A DNA stretch of 48,521 bases from Candidatus Omnitrophota bacterium. GTDB lineage: Bacteria; Omnitrophota; Gorgyraeia; 2-02-FULL-51-18. Below are positions 17,553-27,778 of this stretch, one piece after another (positions within the stretch are counted from its first letter, which is position 1; each line of letters begins with the position of its first letter). A model generated the notes under the pieces. That model saw nothing but the letters and a program-made list of their open reading frames with translations, had not been told where the DNA came from and ran no database searches. Both the position numbers and the translations under genes were made by a program. The DNA is taken from assembly GCA_016197155.1 (NCBI GenBank), contig JACPWF010000003.1, positions 1 to 48,521 on the forward strand, in the 5' to 3' direction.

Positions 17553-18099
17553 GGGCGGATTTCAAAAATGTTTTGAGAGAGGGATGCCTTCCGTCTTTTT
17601 CGGAAAGGAAATAACGGCCGCCCGTTTTCGGCCAGGGAATTTTTAAGTCCGGATCGTCCCAGGCGATCCCGCGCTCGTGAGGGGCCGAATAGACGCGCGA
17701 AACTTTGTAGAGAAACTCGGTGCCGTCCTCGAGCGCCAGAAACCCGTGCGCGAATCCCTCGGGGATAAAGATCATCTTCCGGTTTTTCGCGCTGAGCGCC
17801 GTGGTCACGAATTTCCCGAGCGTCTTCGAACCCTCGCGGACGTCGACGATCACGTCAAAGGCCTCGCCGCGGACGACGCGGACGAGTTTGTCCTGCGCGC
17901 GCGGGGAAACCTGAAAGTGAAGCCCCCGCAAAACCCCTTTATTCGACAGGCTGTGATTGTCCTGCACAAATTCCGCAAGGACACCCGCGGCGGCGAAGGT
18001 TTCTTTATTATAATCTTCAAAGAAAAATCCGCGCGCGTCCTTATGGAGATCGGGTTCGATTAAAATAAGGTCCGGCAGGGACATTTTTGTGAATTTCAT
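17539..18099 (-). CDS. rfbC: dTDP-4-dehydrorhamnose 3,5-epimerase
   Basis: RmlC (RfbC) epimerises dTDP-4-keto-6-deoxyglucose at C3 and C5 during dTDP-L-rhamnose synthesis. The 186-residue cupin shows GVLRGLHFQ with the catalytic His, the VIVDVREGSKTLGKF strand, PEGFAHGFLALED, and the C-terminal WDDPDLKIPWP motif. The other three rhamnose genes (rfbA, rfbB, rfbD) lie 10 kb upstream on the same strand, separated by other sugar genes, so the pathway is complete in the window but split. Confidence 0.96.
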   Translation of the reverse strand: MKFTKMSLPDLILIEPDLHKDARGFFFEDYNKETFAAAGVLAEFVQDNHSLSNKGVLRGLHFQVSPRAQDKLVRVVRGEAFDVIVDVREGSKTLGKFVTTALSAKNRKMIFIPEGFAHGFLALEDGTEFLYKVSRVYSAPHERGIAWDDPDLKIPWPKTGGRYFLSEKDGRHPSLKTFLKSARATG

Positions 18100-19676
18100 T
18101 TTAAGGCCTCTTTCACTTTTTCCGTCAAATCGTCCAGTGCCGCGTCGGAAATTTCTTTGAGTCTCACGGAATAAACCGAACGGCCCTTTTCTTCGAGCGC
18201 CTCCAAATCGCCGAGCGCCTGCGCCAGTTCCAGATCCGCGAAACCGTATTTTTCGCCGGGGATCGCCAGATCAGGCGACCCTCCGGCCGTGATCAAAAGA
18301 AAAATCCCTTTGTTTGGCCCGCCCTTGTGAAGCTGGCCCGTCGAATGAAGATAGCGCGGGCCGATGCCGATGGTCACGGCCATTTTCGTGGCCTTTCGAA
18401 TTTCCCGCCCGAGCCGCGCCAGTTTCTTTTTCACATTTTCCGATCCCGGCAAAAACGCGAGGATCGCCGCGTAGCCGCCGGGTCCGCGGCCTTTCCAAAA
18501 GGACTCCGGCGTCCCGCCCGGCGCGGGGATGGACAATTTTTCCCCCGCCTCCGCGCGTTTCAAAAGCGCGCGCGTGCGGTCTTTGGCCGACTGCACGTCC
18601 GGTTGATCGAAGGGATTGATCTTTAAAAGCGACCCCGCGACGGCCGTCGCGACCTCCCAGCGGAAAAATTCCGCGCCGAGCGCGCGCGCGTCGTCCCACG
18701 GCAGGTAAAAAACCGGGTGTCCCGCCTTCTCGAGAGCCTTCGTTTTTTCGTTTTGCGGAAGATAAGAAACAAAAAAACGGTCCGCGCCGTAAAATCCGGG
18801 ATCCTCCGGGGACTCGCCGACCACCGGCACGATTCCCGTTTCTTCTTTCCCCGTGCTCTCGGCCACGAGCTGTTCCACCCAATCGCCGAAGGCCTCAAAT
18901 GGTTTGGGCAAGAGAAGCGTCAATTTGTCCCTTCCCTCTTCGGCCAAAACGGCCATGGAGATGCCGAGTTTAATGGCGGGGCCTTCGTCTATCCGGCCGT
19001 CAGCGCCCGCCCATATCTTTTCAAGTTCGACGCCGATGAGCGCGGCGGGCACCAGGCCAAACGCGGTCAGCGCCGAAAACCGGCCGCCCACGTCCGGGGG
19101 TGCCAAAAAGATTTTTCGAAAATGATTTTCCCGGGCCAGGCGCGCCAGCGCCGTGTCGGGATCGGTGATCGCGATAAACTGCCTTCCCGGGTCCGGCCGG
19201 TTTGATTTTATTTTTTCAAAAAAATATTTGTAAAGCGAGACGACCTCGACCGTCCCGCCGGATTTACTGGAAACGACAAAAAGCGTTTTCGAAAGTTCGA
19301 CACGGCCCTCGAGCCCGAGAATCCGCGCGGGGTCCGTGCTGTCGAGGACGACGAGCTCCGGGAACCCTTTTTTATTTCCGAAAATGCGCTGAAAGACCTC
19401 GGGCGCCAGACTCGAACCGCCCATCCCCAAAAGCATCGCGTGCGCGAAACCTTCGTTCTTTATTTCCTCGGCGAAAGAGATCCATTCCCGCGCGCGGGAT
19501 TTCGCCAGGCGCGGCGCGTCAAGCCAGCCGAGGCGGTCGCGGATCCCGGCCTGATCGGCGGGAGTTTTTTTCCAGAGCGAAGGGTCTTTTTCGCGCAGTC
19601 TCTCAATCAGGCGCGATTTTTGCGTTTTCCGGGTCCGTTCCTCCAGGACCGCTTCATAGGGACCCCATGAACTCAT
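18096..19676 (-). CDS. pgi: Glucose-6-phosphate isomerase
   Basis: PGI interconverts glucose-6-phosphate and fructose-6-phosphate. Two SIS-fold halves are visible: GMGGSSLAPEVFQRIFG at about residue 75 and TLFVVSSKSGGTVEVVSLY around 125, with a later RYLHSTGQLHKGGP motif that carries the active-site His. The start was set at ATG 19676 because it overlaps the tal stop as ATGA and gives 526 residues; a longer open frame into tal is not PGI-like. The sequence resembles the PGI half of fused transaldolase-PGI proteins, and here the two functions are separate but overlapping genes. Confidence 0.94.
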   Translation of the reverse strand: MSSWGPYEAVLEERTRKTQKSRLIERLREKDPSLWKKTPADQAGIRDRLGWLDAPRLAKSRAREWISFAEEIKNEGFAHAMLLGMGGSSLAPEVFQRIFGNKKGFPELVVLDSTDPARILGLEGRVELSKTLFVVSSKSGGTVEVVSLYKYFFEKIKSNRPDPGRQFIAITDPDTALARLARENHFRKIFLAPPDVGGRFSALTAFGLVPAALIGVELEKIWAGADGRIDEGPAIKLGISMAVLAEEGRDKLTLLLPKPFEAFGDWVEQLVAESTGKEETGIVPVVGESPEDPGFYGADRFFVSYLPQNEKTKALEKAGHPVFYLPWDDARALGAEFFRWEVATAVAGSLLKINPFDQPDVQSAKDRTRALLKRAEAGEKLSIPAPGGTPESFWKGRGPGGYAAILAFLPGSENVKKKLARLGREIRKATKMAVTIGIGPRYLHSTGQLHKGGPNKGIFLLITAGGSPDLAIPGEKYGFADLELAQALGDLEALEEKGRSVYSVRLKEISDAALDDLTEKVKEALK

Positions 19677-20758
19677 TTGATTTTTCGGCGGATGCCTTCG
19701 AGGATCCGGGTGTAGGAATCGGCGAAGAGCCGGACTCCCGCGTCTTCGAGCTCGCGCGTGATGAGATCCAAATCGACGCCGGCCCCGCGAAGCGCCCGAA
19801 GCGTTTTTTCGGCGTCCGCGAGGTCCGTTTTCAAAAGAGGCTCCGCCTTTCCATGGTCCCTGAAAGCCGCGAGTGTGGCGGGAGGAATCGTGTTCACCGT
19901 GTCGGGGCCGATCAGGCTCTCGACGTAGAGGACGTCGCCGTACGCGGGATTCTTCGTGCCGGTCGACGCCCAAAGCGGACGCTGGACCTTGGCGCCGCGC
20001 GCCTTCAGCTTTTTGAAACGTTCGTCCGAAAAAATGCGCTCGAAATTGGCGTAGGCGATTTTGGAATTGGCGATCGCGGTCTTTCCCAAAAACCCCTTGA
20101 ACGCCTCGCCCTTCGCCTCGATTTCCTTGTCGGCCAGCGTGTCGACGCGGCTCACGAAAAAACTCGCGACGGAAGCGGGTTCGGAAACCGGCCTCCCCGC
20201 GGCCAGGCCTTTTTCCAGGCCCGAAAGATAGGCGAGCATCACTTCCTCGTGGCGTTTGACGGAAAAAATGAGCGTGACATTCACGGAGATCCCTTCGCTG
20301 ATCAAGGTCTCGATCGCGGGGATCCCCGCCGGCGTGGCCGGGACCTTGATCATGATATTTTTGCGGTCCACCGCGCGGTAAAGGAGCCTCGCCTCTTCGA
20401 CGGTGGCCGCCGTGTCGTAGGCCAAAAGCGGGCTCACCTCTATCGACACAAAACCATCACAGCCGCGCGTCCGGTCGTAAACCGGCAGGAAAAGATCCGC
20501 CACTTTCTGAACGGAGCGCACGGCGAGTGTCCGATAAATTTCATCTTCGGCGTGGCGTGCGCCAAACGCCGCGATCTCCGCGTCGTATTCGCTCCCCGAA
20601 AGCGCTTTTTCGAAAATCGTGGGATTGGTCGTGGCGCCGCGGATGCCGTCCTCGCGGATCATCGCCGCGAATTCCTCCTCCGACACGAGCCCGTCGTACC
20701 AAACGCTCTGCCCGTATTTCAAAATTTCTTTCAGGGGATTTGCCGTCTTAAGCCACAT
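19673..20758 (-). CDS. tal: Transaldolase
   Basis: Transaldolase transfers a dihydroxyacetone unit between sugar phosphates in the non-oxidative pentose phosphate pathway. The 361-residue protein has [12 protein letters not shown], the Schiff-base Lys in [27 protein letters not shown] and the WASTGTKNP motif, typical of the longer Tal class that is often fused to PGI. It starts ten bases inside the 3' end of the DUF255 gene, with AGGA upstream, and its stop overlaps the pgi start (ATGA). No transketolase or other pentose-phosphate gene is in the window. Confidence 0.95.
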   Translation of the reverse strand: MWLKTANPLKEILKYGQSVWYDGLVSEEEFAAMIREDGIRGATTNPTIFEKALSGSEYDAEIAAFGARHAEDEIYRTLAVRSVQKVADLFLPVYDRTRGCDGFVSIEVSPLLAYDTAATVEEARLLYRAVDRKNIMIKVPATPAGIPAIETLISEGISVNVTLIFSVKRHEEVMLAYLSGLEKGLAAGRPVSEPASVASFFVSRVDTLADKEIEAKGEAFKGFLGKTAIANSKIAYANFERIFSDERFKKLKARGAKVQRPLWASTGTKNPAYGDVLYVESLIGPDTVNTIPPATLAAFRDHGKAEPLLKTDLADAEKTLRALRGAGVDLDLITRELEDAGVRLFADSYTRILEGIRRKIK

Positions 20759-22850
20759 GGGATTTTTTTCCTAATAATTTTCTCAATTCCGCCGTTTCCG
20801 TGACGGGGAGCTGACAGACCTGATTTTGACAGACATAAACCGCCGGCCGGCCGTTCAGCGCGGTCTGCGTGCGGATGAACGGCGATATTTTTTCCATCGC
20901 CTCGCCCGCCGGGCCCTCTCGATGAAGTATGGTAATTTTATTCGGCAGAAAGCGCAAATGAATTTCTTTTAAAACCTCCTTCAGGAAAGGGTCTTTTTCG
21001 CCCGCGGCGATCACGATCTCGCTCGACGGCCCGACGGCGAAGTCAAACGCGACGAGCATCTGCGGGTAAGCGGTGGGTTCGGCGGTGATCTCGCGCGAAA
21101 AAGCGCCGAAGGTCCGCTCGGCGTATTTTTGGAAGGCCTCGCGGCCCGTGAAGCGCGCCAGGCGCAAAAGGTCGAGCGTAGCCACCGCGTTCCCCGACGG
21201 CACGGCCCCGTCGTAAATTTCCGTCGGCCGCAAAAACAGGTCCTTCGCGTCTTTTCCCGTCAGAAAAAATCCGCCGCGCGCGTCGTCCCAAAAACGCGCG
21301 AGCATCTCGTCCGTGAGCGAGAGCGCGCGCGACAGCCATTTCTCGTCAAACGTCGTTTCATACAGGTCGATCGCCCCCTGAATCAAAAAGGCGTAGTCGT
21401 TCAGGGTCGCGCCGATCGCGGCCTCGCCGTCGCGCCAGCGGTGAAGGAGCGTTCCTTTTTTATCCCGGAGATGATCCCAGATAAATTCCCCGGCCTTTGC
21501 CGCCGCCTCGCGGTAGCGCGGCTCGTCCAAAACGTCCGCGCCCAGGCAAAACGCCGAGATCATGAGCGCGTTCCAGTCCGTCAAAATTTTATCGTCCAAG
21601 TGCGGCGCGGGGCGTTTATTCCGCGCGTCCCATAATTTTCCTAACAACGGTTCCGGGGACGGAGGCGCCTGGGGGTGCGCGACAAACAAAACTTCGTCGA
21701 CGCCGTAGCGGGAAAAAAATTCCTTTGCCTCTTCTTCGCTCAGGATCTTTTCAATTTCTTCTTTCTTCCAAACATAATACGCGCCTTCGATTTTTTTTGA
21801 AGGGTCCGCCGGGTCGGGACTGTCGGCGTCCTGGGCCGAAAAAAATCCGCCCGCCCGGTCTGTCAATTCCCTCAAAACATAATCCAAAATGTCCCGCGCG
21901 ACCCGCGCGTACCGGGCCTTATGCGTCGCCTGATACGCCTCAAGGGATGCCCGGGCCAAAAGCGCCTGGTCGTAGAGCATCTTTTCGAAATGAGGGACGC
22001 GCCACCGCGCGTCCGTCGAGTAACGGTGAAACCCGCCGCCGAGCTGGTCGTGGATGCCCCCTTCGTCCATTTCCGTCAGGGTTTTTTCGGCCATCGCGAG
22101 GGCCCGCGTGTTTCCCGTTCGATCCCAGTACCCGAGGAGCATCGAAAGCGCGTGCGGGCGCGGAAATTTCGGCGCGGGGCCGAATCCGCCGCGCTCGGCG
22201 TCAAACGCGGATTGGTAACGCTCAAACGCCGAGAAAAAAATTTCCTGGGAAAGCGCGCCGGGCGGAGCGGCCTTGGCTTCGGATAAAAATTTTACCGCGG
22301 AGTCGGCGGATTTTAAAATTTCGTCCCGGCGCGTTTGCCAGGCCTCCGCCAGCGAACGCAAAAGCGAGGGAAATCCGGGCATGCCGTAGCGGTCCTCGGG
22401 CGGAAAATACGTGCCGCCATAAAACGGTTTTCTGTCCGGCGTCAAAAAAACCGTCATCGGCCAGCCGCCGGAGCCGGTCGTCGCGGTCACGTAATTCATG
22501 TACACGCTGTCGATGTCCGGCCGCTCTTCGCGGTCGACCTTGATCGAAACAAAACGGGCGTTCATGAGCGCGGCTGTCTCGGGATTTTCGAAGGATTCTT
22601 CTTCCATCACGTGGCACCAATGGCAGGTCGAATAGCCGATCGAGAGAAGGATGGGCTTATTTTCCTTCCTCGCCTTCTCGAACGCCTCCTCTCCCCACGG
22701 GTACCAATCGACGGGATTGTGCGCGTGCTGAAGAAGGTAGGGACTTTTCTCGTGGATGAGACGGTTGGAATGAGCGCCAGCGGCGCCCGCGGTTCCCAAG
22801 ACGACCAGCGGCAAGAAAAGAACCGTTTGAAAAAGAGACGCGTTATCCAT
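20748..22850 (-). CDS. DUF255 thioredoxin-like/glycosidase-fold protein (YyaL/SPATA20 family)
   Basis: The 700-residue protein has the N-terminal thioredoxin-like DUF255 domain with CHWCHVM (Cys76 and Cys79), the [10 protein letters not shown] and [11 protein letters not shown] motifs and [10 protein letters not shown] long alpha/alpha-barrel region follows, like N-acylglucosamine 2-epimerases ([25 protein letters not shown]). The cellular role of the family is unclear. The first 27 residues are hydrophobic and end in AGAAGA, like a secretion signal, but carry no basic residue before the hydrophobic stretch. It overlaps the GT2 gene upstream by eight bases and tal downstream by 11. Confidence 0.9.
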   Translation of the reverse strand: MDNASLFQTVLFLPLVVLGTAGAAGAHSNRLIHEKSPYLLQHAHNPVDWYPWGEEAFEKARKENKPILLSIGYSTCHWCHVMEEESFENPETAALMNARFVSIKVDREERPDIDSVYMNYVTATTGSGGWPMTVFLTPDRKPFYGGTYFPPEDRYGMPGFPSLLRSLAEAWQTRRDEILKSADSAVKFLSEAKAAPPGALSQEIFFSAFERYQSAFDAERGGFGPAPKFPRPHALSMLLGYWDRTGNTRALAMAEKTLTEMDEGGIHDQLGGGFHRYSTDARWRVPHFEKMLYDQALLARASLEAYQATHKARYARVARDILDYVLRELTDRAGGFFSAQDADSPDPADPSKKIEGAYYVWKKEEIEKILSEEEAKEFFSRYGVDEVLFVAHPQAPPSPEPLLGKLWDARNKRPAPHLDDKILTDWNALMISAFCLGADVLDEPRYREAAAKAGEFIWDHLRDKKGTLLHRWRDGEAAIGATLNDYAFLIQGAIDLYETTFDEKWLSRALSLTDEMLARFWDDARGGFFLTGKDAKDLFLRPTEIYDGAVPSGNAVATLDLLRLARFTGREAFQKYAERTFGAFSREITAEPTAYPQMLVAFDFAVGPSSEIVIAAGEKDPFLKEVLKEIHLRFLPNKITILHREGPAGEAMEKISPFIRTQTALNGRPAVYVCQNQVCQLPVTETAELRKLLGKKSHVA

Positions 22851-23563
22851 GGCGTTTCCGGATAATGAAAAGGTCCTTCGCCATCCGGAGAGAATCCCGG
22901 AAAAGCCGCACGCGGCTATCGGCCCCCTCTTTCCACATCACGGCCGTCTCTTTTATTTGATAACCCTTTTTTTTCGCCAGGTAGAGGATCTCGACGTCGA
23001 AACTGAACCCGTCCAGCGTCTGCGCGGCGAATAAATCCCTCGCGGCTTCTTTTTTGAAACATTTGAAACCGCACTGGGTGTCGCGGATGCCTTTCAGCGC
23101 CACCGCGCGCACGAGGGCATTGAACACGCGCCCCGCCAAACGCCGCTTCAGCGTTTGCTGAACGTCACAGCCTTTCTCGCGCATGGCGCGCGAACCGATC
23201 GCGACGTCGGCGCCGCTTTCGAGCTCGGCGATCAGTTTGTCCGATTCCTTGATCGGCGCGGACAGGTCCGCGTCCGTGAGGAGGATAAATTTTCCCTCCG
23301 CGGCGAGCACGCCGCGCCGGACCGCGTCCCCCTTTCCCTTATTCCCGGCGGAAGAAAGAAGCCGGACACGCGATTGCCGGCCTTCTTTTTCCTGAATAAA
23401 AGAACGGACGGCCGTGTCCGTGCCGTCGGTGGAGCCATCGCTGGACACGAGGACCTCCCACGGCAAACCTTTGAGCGAAAGAAACGCCTCGATCCGCCGC
23501 AGGGATTCGCGGATGCACTTTTCCTCATTGTAAACCGGCATCACGACCGAAAGAAAAACCGGA

Positions 23564-23586
<23 letters not shown>
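22843..23586 (-). CDS. Family 2 glycosyltransferase, dolichyl-phosphate glucosyltransferase-like
   Basis: The 247-residue GT-A protein starts with [13 protein letters not shown], has the nucleotide-binding [12 protein letters not shown], the metal-binding [22 protein letters not shown] and [14 protein letters not shown]. This pattern matches enzymes that transfer glucose or mannose to a polyprenyl phosphate carrier. No transmembrane helix is seen, so it is probably cytoplasmic or peripheral. It overlaps the UDP-glucuronate decarboxylase gene by 23 bases and the DUF255 gene by eight. The donor and acceptor are inferred from the family only. Confidence 0.88.
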
Positions 23587-24499
<913 letters not shown>

Positions 24500-24515
24500 A
24501 AAAAGCCTCCGAAAG

Positions 24516-24642
24516 CGGGTATCAGGACATCGGAGGATCAGGATGCAGGATACCAGGAGACCAGGCTATCAGGAATGTTTTGTCCCTGATACCCTGATAA
24601 TCTGATACCCTGCCTCCTGATAACCTGATCACCTGATACCCG
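24516..24642. repeat. Inverted field of degenerate CCTGAT/ATCAGG repeats
   Basis: The ends are a perfect 11-bp inverted repeat, CGGGTATCAGG (24516-24526) and CCTGATACCCG (24632-24642). The left half contains units such as TATCAGG, GATCAGG, GCAGG and ACCAGG every 8-10 bases. The right half contains the complementary CCTGATAA, CCTGATAC and CCTGATCA units. A TGTTTTG centre lies near 24577-24583. The whole could fold into a long imperfect hairpin. The right end runs into the upstream epimerase gene and supplies its last codons and stop. It is not a CRISPR, as units and spacers are too short. Confidence 0.75.
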
Positions 24643-25579
24643 TCCTTAAATTTGGGTATGCTTCGACCGTCCGCCGCAATCCCTCCTCCAGCGAAACCTT
24701 CGGCCGCCAGCCCAGCTCGCGGCGGATCCTCGAAATGTCCGCGCAGGTGCGGAGCGGGTCGCCGGGCCGGCGCGGGCCGTGAAGGGGCTTGAGATTCGAT
24801 CCCGAAAGCCGCAAAAGCGTCGCGGCGATCCGGTTAATCGAAACCGCCGACCCCGCGCCGAGATTGTAAACTTTCCCGAAAGTTTTTTTGTTGCCCACAA
24901 TTTTAAAAAACGCGTCCAGAACGTCGTCAATGTACACAAAATCGCGCGTCTGCTCTCCCGAACCGTCGATCAGCGGAGGTTTATTTTTCCCGATCCGCGA
25001 CAACACGCCGGGGACGACGAGCGAATAGCGCGACTCCGGATTTTGATGAGGGCCATAAACATTGAATATCCGAACGGCGGTTGTCGGCAGTTTTCTTTCG
25101 TCAAAATAAATTTTGGCGTAATGTTCGGCGGCGAGCTTGGCGATCCCGTAGGGAGAAATGGGTTTCAAATCCCCCTCCTCTTTCTGAAAACGCGCGGGCG
25201 CCCCGCCGTAAACCGCGCTTGTGGACGTGAAAATAAAATGTTTGACGCCGGCCTTTTGCGAATGATGAAGAAGGAGAAGGGCGCCGGTCGCGTTCACCTC
25301 GTGCGAGAGGAGCGGGTCCTCGACCGTCTTTACCACCGAGCGGATCGCCGCCAGATGAAACACGGCCTCCATGCCCGCCACCGCTTTTCGGACATCCCGC
25401 GCGCGGCGGACGTCCCCCTCGACGAGCGCCGCTTTTTTGAGAAAAGGTTTAAAACTTTCCCTCGAACTGCCGGAAAAATTATCGAGCACGCGCGGACGCG
25501 CCCCCCGCGCCGCCAGCGCCTCGACGAGGTGCCTCCCGACAAACCCCGCGCCGCCCGTTATTAAAATTTTTTTCATCAT
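24629..25579 (-). CDS. NAD-dependent epimerase, UDP-glucose/UDP-GlcNAc 4-epimerase-like
   Basis: The 316-residue extended SDR begins [16 protein letters not shown], has DNFSGSSRE, STSAVYGGAP, the catalytic Tyr-x3-Lys in SPYGIAKLAAEHY, and a GPHQNPESRYSLVVP segment. It resembles GalE/WbpP-type 4-epimerases acting on UDP-hexoses or UDP-N-acetylhexosamines; the exact substrate cannot be read from the sequence. The start is ATG 25579, which overlaps the dehydrogenase stop as TAATG; a longer upstream frame has no family character. Its last four codons (GGT ATC AGG TGA) lie in the repeat field, so its end was probably altered by the repeat. Confidence 0.9.
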   Translation of the reverse strand: MMKKILITGGAGFVGRHLVEALAARGARPRVLDNFSGSSRESFKPFLKKAALVEGDVRRARDVRKAVAGMEAVFHLAAIRSVVKTVEDPLLSHEVNATGALLLLHHSQKAGVKHFIFTSTSAVYGGAPARFQKEEGDLKPISPYGIAKLAAEHYAKIYFDERKLPTTAVRIFNVYGPHQNPESRYSLVVPGVLSRIGKNKPPLIDGSGEQTRDFVYIDDVLDAFFKIVGNKKTFGKVYNLGAGSAVSINRIAATLLRLSGSNLKPLHGPRRPGDPLRTCADISRIRRELGWRPKVSLEEGLRRTVEAYPNLRTGIR

Positions 25580-26886
25580 TACAGAAAATAAAGATTTTTT
25601 AACGGATGAAAGCGCCGGAGCGCGTTCCGCGTGTCCAAAATGAGCCGCGCGTTTTTTACGACCAGCCGCCAGTCGAAGGCCGCGTGGTCCGTGAGCACCA
25701 CGACGCACTGTTGTTTGCGGATCCATTCGCGCGTCAATTTTTTTGAGGTGAGTGTCGTCCGGCCGAGCCGCACCGACGGGACGAACGGGTCCGAATAACT
25801 GACCTCGGCCCCCTCCTCCAGAAGGTGCTGGATCACGTCCATCGCCGGCGACTCGCGCGTGTCGTCGATGTTGCGTTTGTAGGCCGCGCCGAGGATGAGG
25901 ATTTTTGATTTTTTGAGCGGGACGCGCCGCAGATTGAGAACATGCGCGATGCGCTTCACCACGTAAAGCGGCATCCCCTCATTCACGCGCGCGGCCAGGT
26001 CTATCATCTTGGCCTCAAAACCGTGAAGGCGCGATTTCCACGAAAGGTACAGCGGGTCGATCGGCAGGCAATGGCCCCCCAGGCCCGGCCCCGGATAAAA
26101 CGGCATGAACCCGAAGGGTTTGGTCTTCGCGGCCTCGATGACTTCCCAGATATCGATCCCGAGGCGGTCGCACATCATCGCGATCTCGTTCACGAGGCCG
26201 ATATTGACACTGCGAAACGTGTTTTCCAGAAGCTTCACCATCTCCGCGGTTTTCGCGGAGGACACCTCGACGACTTGTTTCAAGACAGACCCGTAAAGCG
26301 CGGTCGCCGCGAGGGCCGAATGCCGGCCGACGCCGCCCACCACTTTCGGAATGGAAACCGTGTCGTAGTCGGGATTGCCCGGGTCGACGCGCTCGGGCGA
26401 AAAGGCCAGAAAAAAATCTTTTTCGGCGCGCAGGCCCGGGCCCTCGAGGATCGGGCGCATCACCTCTTCGGTCGTGCCGGGATAGGTGGTGCTCTCGAGC
26501 ACGACGAGAGCGCCCTTTTTCAGGACCTTGGCGATCTTCTGCGTCGCGTCGATCACAAAAGAGATGTCCGGCTCTTTGGTTTTGCTCAAAGGCGTGGGCA
26601 CGCAGATGATCATCGCGTCCGCGTGGGACAGAGCGCTGTAATCATCGGTGGGATAAAAGCGTTTCTTTTTTAAAAGAGGCTTCAGGGCGCCCGAAGGCAC
26701 GTCCTGGACATAGGACCGCCCCCGGCGGAGAAGGGCGATTTTATTTTTATCGAGGTCAATGCCGGTCACGGAAAAACCGCCCTCGCCGAACGCGACGGCC
26801 AGCGGCAGGCCGACGTAGCCCAGGCCGATGACGCCGACTTTGGCTTCTTTATTTCTGATTTTTTTTCTCAATTCGTCAAGGGCCAA
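25579..26886 (-). CDS. UDP-N-acetyl-D-glucosamine 6-dehydrogenase-like (WbpA type)
   Basis: This enzyme class oxidises C6 of a UDP-sugar to the acid with two NAD. The 435 residues show the Rossmann motif VGVIGLGYVGLPLAVAF, ESTTYPGTTEE, FSPERVDPGNPDY, the Lys in TAEMVKLLENTFRSVN and the catalytic Cys in GPGLGGHCLPIDP. The ESTTYPGTT and SPERVDPG patterns fit the WbpA/TviB group acting on UDP-HexNAc rather than UDP-glucose. The following gene is an epimerase of the WbpP/GalE kind, so the pair could make UDP-GalNAcA or a similar acid; this is inference. Confidence 0.9.
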   Translation of the reverse strand: MALDELRKKIRNKEAKVGVIGLGYVGLPLAVAFGEGGFSVTGIDLDKNKIALLRRGRSYVQDVPSGALKPLLKKKRFYPTDDYSALSHADAMIICVPTPLSKTKEPDISFVIDATQKIAKVLKKGALVVLESTTYPGTTEEVMRPILEGPGLRAEKDFFLAFSPERVDPGNPDYDTVSIPKVVGGVGRHSALAATALYGSVLKQVVEVSSAKTAEMVKLLENTFRSVNIGLVNEIAMMCDRLGIDIWEVIEAAKTKPFGFMPFYPGPGLGGHCLPIDPLYLSWKSRLHGFEAKMIDLAARVNEGMPLYVVKRIAHVLNLRRVPLKKSKILILGAAYKRNIDDTRESPAMDVIQHLLEEGAEVSYSDPFVPSVRLGRTTLTSKKLTREWIRKQQCVVVLTDHAAFDWRLVVKNARLILDTRNALRRFHPLKNLYFL

Positions 26887-27778
26887 TCTGATTTCTCCAA
26901 AAATTTAAAAGATCCGCGAGCGTTCTTTCCAATGGAATCCGCGCCTTCCAGCCGGTCCGGACCCTGAGCCTGGACGCGTCGCCGACGACCACCGCCGGCT
27001 CGAGGGGACGGACCCTTTTCGGGTCGCGATGCAACCGGAATTTCACTTTAGCATGCTTTTGATAAATCCGAATAATTTCTTTCAGCGCCACCCCGCGCCC
27101 CGAGGCGACATTGTAAACCTCTCCGGATTTCCCTTTTTCCAGGAGAAGCCAGTAAGCCCTCACCACGTCCCGCACGTCCGTGAAATCGCGCACCACTCCG
27201 AGATTGCCCGTCTCGATCACGGGCCTCTGCCTCCCCGCCTCGATGAGCGCGATTTGCCTGGCGAAACTGCTGAGGGCAAAATCCGCTCTTTGGCCCGGGC
27301 CCGTGTGCGGGAAAGCGCGCGCGCGGATCACGCGCATTCCGCAGACCCTGTGGTAGGGATAGGCGAGGTAGCTCTGCGCGATTTTTGAAACCGCGTAGGG
27401 ACTGAGCGGCCGGAGCGGCGTTTTTTCTTTAATGGGAATCTCTTCCGGTTGAACCAGGCCGTATTCTTCGCTTGAGCCCGCGATTAAAATGGACGGCGAA
27501 AGACCGGCCTGCCGCGCCGCTTCCAAAATATTAAGCTCGCATAAAACATTCGTCAAAATGGTCTCGCGCGGCGCGTTCCAGGACAGAGAGGCCGAAGACT
27601 GAGCGGCCAGATGAATGATCCGGTCGGGTTTTAATTTTTTTAAAAGAACTTTGACGGCCAAAAAACCGCCGCGCAGGTTCCGGTGCGGCGCGGTGCAAAC
27701 CCCGGCTCCCGTCCCGCGCAAAAACGCGGTCATGTGGCCGCCGACAAAACCTCCCGCTCCGGTGACTAGGACGCGCAT
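26876..27778 (-). CDS. GDP-6-deoxy-D-lyxo-4-hexulose reductase-like SDR (Rmd type)
   Basis: The 300-residue SDR begins MRVLVTGAGGFVGGHM, has DRIIHLAAQSS, AGSSEEYGLVQPEEIPIKE, the catalytic Tyr-x3-Lys in SPYAVSKIAQSYLA and ARAFPHTGPGQ. The HTGPGQ motif and PLRPLSPYAVSK string fit Rmd, which reduces GDP-4-keto-6-deoxymannose to GDP-rhamnose; a GDP-mannose 4,6-dehydratase-related role is the alternative. The start at ATG 27778 lies 13 bases inside rfbD; a longer frame is not supported. No GDP-mannose dehydratase gene is in the window to make its substrate. Confidence 0.82.
   Translation of the reverse strand: MRVLVTGAGGFVGGHMTAFLRGTGAGVCTAPHRNLRGGFLAVKVLLKKLKPDRIIHLAAQSSASLSWNAPRETILTNVLCELNILEAARQAGLSPSILIAGSSEEYGLVQPEEIPIKEKTPLRPLSPYAVSKIAQSYLAYPYHRVCGMRVIRARAFPHTGPGQRADFALSSFARQIALIEAGRQRPVIETGNLGVVRDFTDVRDVVRAYWLLLEKGKSGEVYNVASGRGVALKEIIRIYQKHAKVKFRLHRDPKRVRPLEPAVVVGDASRLRVRTGWKARIPLERTLADLLNFWRNQIGP

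Noticed and set aside
19202-20803. Plus-strand open frame of 533 codons opposite pgi and tal
   Set aside because: It has no domain character and is antisense to two conserved enzymes.
24516-24642. CRISPR array
   Set aside because: Units are 6-10 bases, degenerate and inverted halfway; there are no uniform repeats or spacers of normal length and no cas genes.
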